Assembly: GCA_008828725.1 (NCBI GenBank)
Contig: MEHQ01003752.1
Location: 23,410 to 87,409, forward strand
DNA: 64,000 nt
Direction of reading: 5' to 3'
Origin: Saccharina japonica
Lineage: Eukaryota; Sar; Phaeophyceae; Laminariales; Laminariaceae
Positions 54,110-64,000 of this stretch are shown piece after piece. Below the pieces are notes generated by a model, which was not told the DNA's origin, did no database searches, and saw only the letters and a list, made by a program, of their open reading frames with translations. A program made the position numbers and the translations under genes. Each line of letters begins with the position of its first letter. Positions within the stretch are counted from its first letter, which is position 1.

Positions 54110-57100
54110 AGCTGGTACAACTAGATGCATACCAGATGCGGGAAACAAAGCAGATTGTACTATTTTTGTGTTCATTGTTGTGTTTGAGATGCAACAAGAA
54201 TAATAGACAACCACCAGCGGCCGCTAACCTACAGTTAACTGCTGCTGTTGGTGGCTGAAGGTTTACTAAGTGTTCCCGCAGATTGTCCCAGACAAAAAAT
54301 TACCGTCATAACTCTAGGGTGTGGGGAGACAAAATAAGCAAAACACACGCACACATCGGCACATTTCTCCGTTCCCCCGCCAGTGCGGTGTGTGTGTGTT
54401 CTTCGTCTTTTCGTTTTTTCTACCCGGCAACGTACATCCATCCGGCACACCCCCTGTCCCCCCCTGTCCGTGATGAGTATTTTTCCAAGAGAGATAAAAG
54501 CTCTGTGATCATTAAACTGAGACAAAGAGGTAAACACTACGTATGCATGGTATCAATTACTCAGTATTTATGCAAATGCCATCCCATCGTACCTTCTCTT
54601 TTTTCTCTCTTTTCTTTCTTTTTCGTATTGGTTTCCTTTTTTACTCCGTCGCTTCCTCTCTCTTTCGAAATAGCTTAATCGCTGCCGTGTGTATGTGTGC
54701 CTGTCGTACATGGTACTGCATTGTCTACTCTCCTCACTGCAATCAGTGTTGGGGATCGGGATTGAAAATAAAGATTGCAATCTTTTGGAAAAATCTCGAG
54801 ATGGGATTGGCGGTTTAGCGGCCGATCTTTCAACCTACTCGTAGAATGAATTGAAGATTGGTCAATTCATCAAGATCAAAATCTTCTCTTTTGTATTTCG
54901 CCCAAATAACGCCTTACCATATCACTGGAAACCCTTACAGAACGCATCCCCACGCTCTACACACCGCACAAACCAGCTGACAAGCACACACAGCCATCCG
55001 AGGCAGGGCTTTGTAAATTTAAGACAACGAGCAATAAGCAAAGCAGGTTGACTTCACAGGAAAATAGGAAACCCGGCATTTATTATACTGAATCTACAGT
55101 AGTGTAGAACGCACCCTTTTTCAATTATAAATTTAGGAGAGCTACCAGGTACTTCGTGCGCGGTGCGAGTATAAACACGTCAAAACCACTTAAATTTGGC
55201 GAGATCAATATTTGAGATTGAGATCGAGATTGAGATTGCCTCTTTTCGCAAAGATTGCCGAAAATGTCAACATTGCCTTTTTTCGGGCAATTGCTTTCAA
55301 GAATCGATCTGTGAACTGTTTCCGGGGGCAGTCTCCATCACCGAATGAACTGCAATACAATGTTGTATCTCTGTGTCGTGGTTTTGTCGTATCTCTCTAC
55401 AAGTTGTGCCAGTCTTAAAACGGATTGTCTTTCCTGAGGCTTAGCGCCGCCATTTTTGCGACTCAATATTTGAAGATATGAATCACATCATCCTGACATA
55501 TTATTGTAGATGCAAAGAACAAAATATGCTGAAACATGTGAAAAATATATATTTTCCTAATCCGACTCGATCTCGCCGAGATATCCGCGAAGACCTAAAA
55601 GTACCAAAATGTCAGATTGTTGACATCATTTTTACTTTTTGCACTAAATTCGTACGACAGCTCCAAAATTCGTCGTTCCCAATCAAGGAGAAAATTTGGC
55701 GTCGACAAGTGCTGGAGACACAAGGAGACGATCGATGTAGGTTACATCGCCCAATTGACCACCTATCAAGAGATACAACAAAATGATTCCTATACTATTT
55801 AATAAAAGTAACGAATGACGAGAACGACCGTATTACTGACTGTGATGCCCCACTCAATTTTGCAAATTTCGGACTGAAATTTTAACCTCGTATGTAAACC
55901 ATACGTGCACACACACACAAGTGTATTCCGAACCATCCCTTTCTGTTTTTCGTTTTTTCACGCTATTAAATAGTTAACCCTTTTAAGACTGCAGTCCTGT
56001 TTTGGGGACAAACCACTCTAATTACAAGTAATTTGTCCCCAAAACGGGACTCCAGTTCTATAAGGGTTAAGACCGCTTTGTATTTTGACGGATTTTTGGA
56101 TCGGTTATAAATCCTGAGGAAAAAAAAAAGAAAACGGAAGGGCATCTCAAAGGTTGGTTCATTGGTTGGTTAGTTGGGGCATACCTGGTAAATGACACCG
56201 CCGTGTAAAAAAACACGTCAAAATGTGTACCTGGTATTGTTTAACGGGTCATAGCCAATCAACCGCTCAATGCAATGCCATATACGACAGGCACGACCTA
56301 CCCTACTACTAAGCAATCCAGTCGCGTGAAAGAGTTGGTATACAGCTATGTATGGTACTACTACTCTGTTGTAGTATACAACGTGAGTTGTATTAATAGT
56401 ATACCAGTACAACGTTACCATCGCCTTGAGCTTGCCTTGAGAACGATTTCTCTCTTTTCCTCTCTCGTGTCTTCTTTCTTGCTTTTTTGCCTTGTTTCTC
56501 CCTTTGTTTCCACCCTATGCCGGTGTCTCCCTCTTTTTCGTGTTGCCTCGCCCGTGCAGCAGTTATTATCTGTTACTCTTGGGCACGTGTGCTTTTCTTC
56601 TAGAGGCCCTTCTGTCTCCCTGCGTCATTTGTATTATGTTTCATTTCAGAATTTGTTTGTTATTTGTCTTTTTGTTCTTATTTTTCGGTTCGGCTCGTGT
56701 CGCTGTGTTCTCGTACCCGGTACGTTACGCATCTCACTAGTCTACATCTCACTTGCTTTCATTTTGTCATGCTTTTGTTTGGTTGCTTGATTGTTGATTT
56801 GCTTCAGTATGTTTACTTTCTATTATTTTTCCTTTTCGCTTTTTTCTTTATTTTCTCTTTTTTTCTCTTGCATGCACCTGGATTGCTAGCAGGGTAGGTC
56901 TTGCCTGTCGTATATGGCATTGCATTGTCTGCTCTGCTTACTGCACTGAGCGTAGTATCTCTGTGTCGTAGTTTTGTGACCACAGAACTGGTACCTTTTT
57001 AGGATGATGAATCGGCACGGACACTGGGTGTGCTGGATGTCGACGGGTAGAAAGGAAGGTTTAATGTGAAGAACACACACACCCATTAATTTGCGTTTAT

Positions 57101-57550
57101 TTTGTTTTGGTTTTTCTCTGTTTCACAGTCTGTGACCACATCATTTGTATCTCTTTAGGACTGGGAATCAGGACAGGCACTGGGTGTACTGATGTGGTTG
57201 AGTAGAAAGAACGGGTTTAATGTGAAGACAACAACAACAACAACAACAACAAGGTGATTTGCTTCTCGCTCGCTCCTCTTCTCTTCCCGGAACCTCGTCG
57301 TGGGGCGTGAGGCGTGAGGCAATTCAGCAAGAAGGCTTCATGACCGTGTCGTGTGTTTAATGAGGACGCACTGCGTGATACAATTCACATGGTACTCGTA
57401 CGTAGAACGAACTACGAGTACTCGTATTGAATATCAAGTACGAGATACGTACGACTCCTTTGCAACATCAGGAGCATTCATTGTAGTCAGGCTGGTGTTC
57501 GTAGTACCAAAGAAGGTAAATACTCTGGGGTGCTTTATTCAGCCATATGC
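54110..57550. other. Gene-free stretch with dispersed repeats
   Basis: A motif GCCTGTCGTAxATGGCATTGCATTGTCT recurs at 54700, 56265 (inverted) and 56910. GGTTTAATGTGAAGAC plus (AAC)n tails are at 57055 and 57220, and inverted at 50045-50080. Pyrimidine-rich tracts lie at 54590-54670 and 56440-56880. No gene recognised. Confidence 0.45.
55978..56066. mobile_element. 89-bp piggyBac-like MITE, second copy
   Basis: It is the same length as the copy at 15775, flanked by TTAA (55974-55977 and 56067-56070). Ends are CCCTTTTAAGACTGCAGTCC and ACTCCAGTTCTATAAGGG. Confidence 0.85.
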
Positions 57551-57556
57551 CAATGA

Positions 57557-58311
57557 GGGCCATTCCTAACGAACGAAAAAAATCACGATTCGTGAGGTTT
57601 TTGTCGTGAATCGTGATTTTTTTTGTCGTGATTCACGACAAAAACCTCACGAATCATGACGACAATTTTTTTACAATTTCTTAAAAAAAAACAAAATCAC
57701 GATTCACGACATTTGTCGTGGCTCAAAATACGCCTGATCAAGGCACTACGTAACCCACCCGACACCAACGGTATCCGATGGCCGGTATAGGGGCATGCCA
57801 GGCCCTGCTTCGTACGCCGGTTGTGGACAGCGAGCGGCTGCCTAAAGACACTGCTGGGTGCGGGGTAACGAGCATGCTGTGACCTCGAAATCTCGAGGAG
57901 GCGGAGACACAGCGTGAAGAAAAAGCAAAAATAATCTGAAAATCTCATGGGCCAGGCGGAGCAGACGACATGTCAGCGAGATTGGAACCTCGCGCGGACC
58001 TGGCCTGGCCGACGGCGCGTGAGGTTTGAATATCACAGACCGTGTCGGGCCTCTGCCCATGGTTTGAATCACGGACCGGGTCGGGCGCGGTCTGCCCGGC
58101 ACGGCCTGGCCGTGACCTACCTGCGAGAGTTGGCCCCACCCTCAAATACCGTTGGTTTGAAAATATCGGATTTTTTATAATTTGAAAATATCACGAAACG
58201 TGACGAAAAAGCAACCTATTTTCGTTAGGAAAGAAACATCACGAATCGTGATATTTTGTCATGCCAAAACGTCACGAATCGTGATTTTTTTTTGTTCGTT
58301 AGGAATGGCCC
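57557..58311. mobile_element. Harbinger-like nonautonomous element (H5)
   Basis: Inverted ends of about 40 bp (GGGCCATTCCTAACGAACGA and AATCACGATTCGTGA) are flanked by TGA on both sides (57554, 58312). Inside the ends, the ATCACGATTCGTGA palindrome is iterated. A GC-rich core lies at 57880-58130. Confidence 0.8.
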
Positions 58312-60300
58312 TGAGGCACTGGATGAAGTGGCCCAAAAGGCAATTATTTCGCTATTTCTAACGAAAACAACACGGGTACTGCCTGCTGTAGTACCTGATC
58401 AGGCCTGTGGCCAGGATGCTGTTGTTGCTGCTGCTCTGGTCTGTGTATATTTCTTGCTGAAAAATGGATACCAGGTATTCGAAACATGACAAACAGGGAA
58501 AAAGAAAAATCGATGATTCGAGATTCGAGATGTGCCCCAACAAAACAAACTTGCAAGCAAATCTCTGCGTATCGCATTTGGGCTCACATTGATCGCCAGT
58601 TTGGGTGGCTTTCTTGTCTTCGTCTTCCATACATGCGACGCTCTCTGCTTCAGATACCCTGTGTGGGGAGCACATGCACGCTGTCAAAAGGGTTATGCGC
58701 GATCTACGGCGTACCGCGCACAAGCAGTACACCAACCAGTAGCAGAGTACGTAGCAGAGCAAATAATTGGTGGGTAGAAAGCCTTGCCAATACCATGGAA
58801 ACCTGCGCCATGAAAGTTTTGAAAATGTTACACGCGTGTACGAGTACAGGCGCCAGGTAGTACGCATCGCGCACCTTGCAAAGTTGAGTATGTACCGAGC
58901 AATTCGGAAGATCTCACAGCTTTCAGCAAGTCTGCTGCTACTCGTCTGCTTGACTGTATTTGCGAAGGACCTCGTTCTTTGGACTCACTTTGGTTTGGTT
59001 CTCCGTTAGAACTTAGAACCACTGCTGAATGTAGTGTTTGGTTCCATATATTCGATTTTTGTTCCGGCTCGGGAAAATCAGGACCAGTTTGGCCGCATTT
59101 TGTTGTGTGGTACCACCCTACTACTACTGCTGCTGTCGTACCTTCTGCGACGTGCCGTACCTGGTACGAGACGCGAGGCAGACCCAAGCTCTAACCCTAG
59201 TGTTGCAAATAGGGCAGGAGACTGCGACAAGTATAGAAGCTGCAGAGGTGGAGATAGGGGACGGTGCACACGAGGAGAGTGCTTGCGAAAGGAGTGGCAA
59301 GCAGCAACCAGCGAATAAATACCTTGGCTTTGAACAGGGCAGAGTACTCGTACACTCGTACGTAGTGTTAGCAGTACGTGCATCAGCTGTCGCTGCACAA
59401 CACACAACACACACTGAGCGTTGGACACCACCGACAAAGCTGGGGGACTGTCAAACGAGAGAGAGAAAGGGAGAGGGGCGCAGAGAGGATGATGGCAATG
59501 AGAGGTGCGACACATGTGTGCGTGGGTATTTTATGTACGTATCATACCCCTCTGGACGAAAATGTAAAGATCGTTTTAGTTTTAATATGAACTTGCAACG
59601 GTCCTTATATTTCTGTCCGGAGTGGTACGTAGCAGTCAGCAGTCGACACCGCAGTCAGCCGGCGTTTTCAACAGCGATACTTATTAGCCGTTGCACCTGC
59701 CGTCAGTGCTGAGCAAAGATGTGCGCAGAGACAGCACTACTCTGCCACCCCTTCTTGACAGACAGCTACTTTGCCTTGACTTCACATACCTTGACTGACA
59801 CCGTACTACTGCTGTACCTGGTATAGGTTGTACCTGGGTAGTGTGGGAGCACTCGGCCCTACACCTAAAACAGCGCACATTTTGCCTACAGCAGCGTGGC
59901 ATTTGTCTCCTGACATATTGGCGCTGAGGAGTGTAGCCGTGTACAGCCGTTCGACGACAACAGCAGTGCCTATTTTATGCATGTGTACAACATTCCCAGC
60001 GTACTACTCTGACCGGGAATATAAGCAATGTTTGTATATCAACATTCAATCGAAATAATCCTTATACTTCGGGTCAGAGTTGTACCAGGTATGCAACAGC
60101 AACCACGACGACGACGGCAACATGACAACGACAGCGCTAACAATAGCGACAACAACAAAACCCAGTGGCGTGGCTACTTATCTCCACCGCGACCCGCTCC
60201 TCTCTCTGGGTCAGGTCGGGTCAACGGTCAGCATATGATATACTCCCGCACATGAGGTATACAGCAGCGGCAGCTTGCTCTGTTGTTGGAACCGGAGCGA
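58312..60300. other. No gene recognised
   Basis: The + strand is open for 224 codons at 59038-59712 and the - strand for 169 codons at 58358-58867. Neither shows a domain or biased codon use. Confidence 0.4.
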
Positions 60301-60566
60301 CGGGCTAACTTGACACACGACACGCCTTTTATAAGCGGGAGTATTTGGTGGGCTTACGCTTTTGTTTTTTTCATCAATCCGTCATGATCCGCCGGACGAT
60401 TAAAAAATTTTGTTTTAAACGCCACAACACCGACAACAAAAAACAACATCAACAAACCCCAACACCAACCTTACCATTCGCCCCTACCTCCATCAACAAC
60501 ATACCGCCTTCCCCTCTCCCACAAACTCCACGCAGGATGCACCGTTCTCGGGGTCGACACCTTAAG

Positions 60567-60668
60567 CTCGCGATGGAGGCCTCTTCTCGACCGAGGAGGT
60601 GCTCTACGCTGCGCCGGCGGAGGTCGCGACAACCAGGGGTTTCCCAGCAATGCGCGTGGCGTTTCGGC
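60567..60668 (+). CDS. Orphan 102-nt exon, product unknown
   Basis: After CACCTTAAG the + strand reads RDGGLFSTEEVLYAAPAEVA and on to GFPAMRVAFR, then meets a perfect donor (GGC/GTGAGT). Entry and exit are both phase 1. Codons are strongly G/C-ending (GAG GAG GTG CTC TAC), unlike the flanks. I see no partner exon nearby and do not recognise the family. It could be a surviving exon of a gene broken by the repeats to its right, or part of a gene with very long introns. Confidence 0.35.
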
Positions 60669-62019
60669 GTGAGTATGGCACTGCTGTGTAACAAACCCCT
60701 CTTACTTCGTACCGATAGGATGCAGCTCACCCTTCATGCCACTCGACTAAAAACCTCACGGCGCTTCCCGCTTGGTGCAATCAGCAATGTCTGCCAGTCG
60801 GTTAAAGCCCGACATGCTCCGTCCCGGCATTGTGAGCATCCCTAAAATGCTGGGACGGAGCACGTTCGGTCAGCGAGGTCAATCTAGTTTTTTCGAGGGG
60901 AGGGCGGGGGGTGGGGGCGTGGGTTTGGTGTTCACCGTAGGTCCTATTCACGATGGCCCCCAGTCGTAGTCAGGTGTACAGAGTGCTGAAAAACGGTAGC
61001 TACGAAATGACCTCCCCCCCCCCCCTATAAATATATGATATATTTATAGGTTGGGTTGGCGTCGGTTGGCAACGACGCTGTAAAACACGCCACTCGCTGC
61101 GTGAGCTAGACAACCAGGGTGCCGTTTTTTTTTTTTTTTTTGGCGGTCACCAAAGCTGGCGGTCGAGTAGATCATTTGTGCGGGGTGGAGAACCTTTGCT
61201 CCGCACAAGGGGAATGGTCGTATCACGTAGTGTTAATATGGTAAGGCATCCGCGAGGCAGTTACATAGTAAAACCCATTGCTGTCTCCGGAAGTGGCCAC
61301 ACCGGAAATTAAATTAACTCATTGAAGCTGTCGTCCATATGCAAGTCCGCCTCAGAGGCGGTTCTTAGCAGGATGCAGCTCACCCTCCATGCGACTCGCC
61401 CAATACCTCACGGCGCTTCGCGCTTGGTCAAGCAATGTCTGCCTGGTTGGTGAAAACCCAACGTGCTCCGTCCCGGCATTGTAGGGATGCGAGGGTCTAT
61501 GGTCATATGACTACGGCCGTGCACGACATGAGTACCCCCCCCCCCCCCTATATGGTATCACGACTACGGCCGTGCATGACATGCGTGCACCTCGCCCCCT
61601 ACCCCCGCCTCCCCTCCCCCCCCCCTCGTGTTCCTAAACAAAATACTAATTCAGAACCTCGAAGGGTGGTGGCAGGGGGGGGCGGGGACAGAAACGAAGG
61701 AGCCCCGGAGAAAACCGCGCGGAGGGGAGAGGGGGCGCGGAGAGGAAGGCGACTAAAGGGGGGTCGTCTGGAGTGTGGATGAAGCGCCACCTCAAGGTAA
61801 AAGGGTTTCGATGTTAAAGAGGCGTGTTTGTCATCATTGTCTCCGTTTCTATTGAAATCACTGTACCGGTATGCCGGTGTATATCAGGAATGTATCTGCC
61901 CGAAATATGTAACAGGTAGACTTTACTTACGTATTTATAGATTCGACACGAGGTATATTGTTTTGGTGTGAACATTTATGGCTGGCTACTATTAATAGCA
62001 TACTCCTCCTATTCCGGGA

Positions 62020-62125
62020 CACCATAGTAAATACTAGTAAATAGGGCCTACGGTACACCCAAAAACCTATATATTTACCTTTTTTTTACTCACAATATTT
62101 GGTCCTATTTACTATGGTCCTCCAT
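62020..62125. mobile_element. Small MITE with CCATAGTAAATAGG-type ends
   Basis: GACACCATAGTAAATA at 62018 faces GGTCCTATTTACTATGGTCC at 62090-62113, with TTTACC(T)n inside. Related ends occur at 7632-7690, 12755-12790 and 16915-16990. Confidence 0.5.
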
Positions 62126-62467
62126 GCGCGAGGACACTTTACTCAATACGAGGCATGTGCCCTTGCTTTACACCTTTTCTTGTTGCGTAAATATGTAAAA
62201 ATTAAAAAAAAAAAAAAAAAAAAAAAGCAGCTGTGAGATCGAGGATTTGGTCGAAACTCATGTTTTTCAAGCTAAGTATGATACTTCGATCGCGCGTACT
62301 TACGGATTGTATGTGTCCTCATGCAGGTTACATCCCGTATGAGGAGAACGCAAGCCGAGACTGTAGAATTCAGGGAGCGTGTGTCTATCTGTGAAAAATA
62401 TCAAATAATATACCAGGTATATGTATATATCGGCCATGGCATTACTCATCGTGGTGTTGTTTTTGTC

Positions 62468-62985
62468 AGGTCCGGGGTCCGGGGTCACACAGTAGGCGCT
62501 TCTCCCTCCTCCCCACTACGGTTCGTGCCTTACACTTTTATCGTGAGGAGAAGACTTCAGCCCTTTCCTTTCCTCGTGGACTCGCATCGAATTGCGCCTA
62601 CCCACGCTGCTAGGCGCTCGCAGCAGTTGATTCCGTTTTTTTTTTTTTTTTTTTTTGCAAATAAACTCAAAAGTCTGACCCACGTGGGGTTCGAACTTAC
62701 GAAATCAACCCTACCAGCATTCGAGGGTACCACTATTAAGGGCCCGAATTAACGAGTATAAAATAAATTCAATTTGGAAAAAAATAAAATTCAAATTCGC
62801 TTTTTATTGGTCAACACATGCACCAGCACCAAATATGATGCCCCAAGATCCTAATCTTTGGTGCTGGTGCGTGTGTTGGTTGACCAATGAAAAGCGGATT
62901 TGATTTTTTTTTGTTCCAAATTGATTTTTTTTCTTCTTCGTTAAAACGGGCCCTAATAGCCCACCGGGGCGACCGGCGACCCATG
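62468..62985 (-). mobile_element. tRNA-derived SINE, copy 3, with Harbinger-like insertion
   Basis: On the minus strand the head GGTCGCCCCGGTGGGC is split by H6, then AAGTTCGAACCCC (B-box) follows. The body matches the copies at 7739 and 20733 (ACTACGGTTCGTGCCTT, GGGGTCACACAGTAGGC on +). A T-tract at 62637 lies inside. Confidence 0.75.
62740..62953. mobile_element. PIF/Harbinger-like MITE (H6)
   Basis: It runs GGGCCCGAATTAACGAGT to CGTTAAAACGGGCCC, flanked by TAA (62737-62739 and 62954-62956). It is inserted in the tRNA-like head of a SINE. Confidence 0.85.
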
Positions 62986-62989
62986 GAAT

Positions 62990-63120
62990 AACTATATAAC
63001 GAACAATACCGCAGCACAAAAACATGGAATTTCGACGATTTTGGGTTAAGGATACCCGTCATTCCGAAACCGTTTCAGCCAAAAAAAGGTATACCTCTAC
63101 CTCTATCGTAGCAATCGTCT
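62990..63120 (-). mobile_element. MITE-1 remnant upstream of ftsJ
   Basis: It carries AACGAACAATACCGCAGCAC, GACGATTTTGGGTTAAGGAT, CAGCCAAAAAAAGG and ACCTCTATCGTAGCAATCGT, the right half of a reverse copy, and abuts the SINE. Confidence 0.7.
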
Positions 63121-63155
63121 CAGGCGAAGCCTTGTCGTATACCTCGTATACCTAT

Positions 63156-64000
63156 ATGGGATCCGTCCATCCTTTGTGTGATCGGCAGGACCCTTACGTG
63201 TCGGCTGCGGTGGAATCGGGGGCGCCCTCCCGAGCAGCTTTCAAGCTGGTGGAGATGAACGACAAGCACGGGATCATATCCCCGGGAGACAGGTGAGTGA
63301 GCCAACCGTTTTTTTTTTTTTTTTTTCTTGTTTTGTGTTTGTCCGCATGTATATATCATGCTGCACCTCGTATGTATAGTATCATAGCTGCAGTATGTAG
63401 TACATGTCCGAACGCACGTGGTTGTTAGATTTTTAAACCAATACTGGAATGTACCAGGTATCCGTTTATGATACCGTCGTTTCGAGCTTTTTTTGCCTTG
63501 TTTTGATATGTAAGTGTCCAGTGCACTCACTGGTGTGATGGACTGGGCCGGGATGGGCTCACGGTTGGGCCCTGATGGTAGAGAGCAGGACGCACGGGGG
63601 TGCATGAAAGACATCAGGTAGAACGTAATAAGAAGGATCAAATATATTTGTTCATTATTGGGGGCACCTCCCTGGTACATATATATGAAAATGTAACCGG
63701 GAATTAACCATTGTCATATTTGCCCCGTTACTCCGAGACACCAAAACTCCCCAAGAAAACGAAAACCCCCAAAGCCCACACTAACTCCATAGGTATAACC
63801 CAAACCCTCAAGACCCCAACAACCAACGCCCTCCCACACAAAACGAAACCCCCAAAACCCGCAACCATTGCAGGGTGGTCGACTTAGGCGCCGCCCCTGG
63901 AGGGTGGTCCATGGTTGCCGCGCGGATCGTCCACGGAAAGGGGCGAAGAAACTCTCGACGCGATGACCGCGACCGCAAAGCTTCTGGCGGAGGCGGGGGT
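63156..64000 (+). CDS. ftsJ: FtsJ/RlmE-type rRNA 2'-O-methyltransferase, 5' part
   Basis: Two exons are visible: 63156-63292 and 63874-64000, the second running off the window. The junction (AG|G) restores an Arg codon. Exon 1 reads DPYVSAAVESGAPSRAAFKL, the RrmJ/FtsJ start with the conserved SRAAFKL and its catalytic-type Lys. Exon 2 opens with VVDLGAAPGGWSMVAARIV, the SAM-binding motif I. DLGAAPGGWS (not DLCAAPG) points to the RlmE/MRM2 branch, which methylates a U in the large-subunit A loop, usually in bacteria and organelles. After motif I comes an unusual Arg/Asp/Gly-rich stretch (GRRNSRRDDRDR..) not present in bacterial RlmE. The start is the in-frame ATG at 63156. Alternatively 63189 follows an acceptor-like CGGCAG and 63156 is intronic, in which case a targeting exon lies upstream. 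A MITE-1 remnant ends about 40 bp upstream. Confidence 0.85.

Noticed and set aside
59038-59712. 224-codon plus-strand frame
   Set aside because: It has no recognisable domain, unbiased codons, Cys/Tyr runs from CT-rich sequence and a competing frame on the other strand.

Overview
This is a 64 kb piece of an intron-rich, repeat-dense eukaryotic nuclear genome. It is most likely a brown alga close to Ectocarpus. The evidence is one-exon-per-repeat LRR coding, small GC-rich exons with GT/AG boundaries scattered through about 11 kb of repeat-filled introns, and TTAGGG-like tracts. The assignment is an inference. There is one assembly gap (3326-3507).

Three genes can be read by joining exons whose splice phases match. 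(1) On the + strand, 10107-22256 is a complete 12-exon gene for a 637-residue membrane protein. It has an N-terminal multi-pass region with XK-like motifs, then seven plant-type 24-residue LRRs, each on its own 72-nt phase-1/phase-1 exon, and a short C-terminal cap. Its introns hold a tyrosine-recombinase fossil, several MITEs, a SINE and a decayed extra LRR exon. (2) On the - strand, 42574-36183 carries alternating exons of a modular, PLAT/LH2-like protein, open at both ends. A further - strand exon at 32209-31469 (one membrane helix plus a Ser/Gly-rich tail) could be its 3' end. (3) On the + strand, an FtsJ/RlmE-type rRNA 2'-O-methyltransferase begins at 63156 and runs off the window. A few orphan exons or unexplained frames (44.1-44.6, 46.0-47.0, 50.2-50.8, 54.0, 60.6 kb) are reported at low confidence.

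Most of the rest is repeats. MITE-1 has inverted ends like ACGCRTGCTACGRTAGAGGT, is about 280 bp, and has more than 20 full or partial copies on both strands. A PIF/Harbinger-like group has GGGCC..TAACGAA termini and TTA/TAA target duplications (six copies). An 89-bp piggyBac-like MITE is flanked by TTAA. A tRNA-derived SINE has three copies. Several foldback elements, one TIR-bounded minisatellite and many tandem arrays are also present. Insertions are often nested, so relative ages can be read.

The most unusual items are the LRR receptor with its decayed eighth exon, the alternating-exon PLAT-like gene, a repeat family at 26.4-27.5 kb whose hairpin stem changes in both arms while its loop stays fixed, and transposon-like ends enclosing a 42-bp minisatellite. 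Stretches of 1-1031, 4300-7700, 29.15-30.0, 54.1-57.5 and 58.3-60.3 kb hold no gene I can support.
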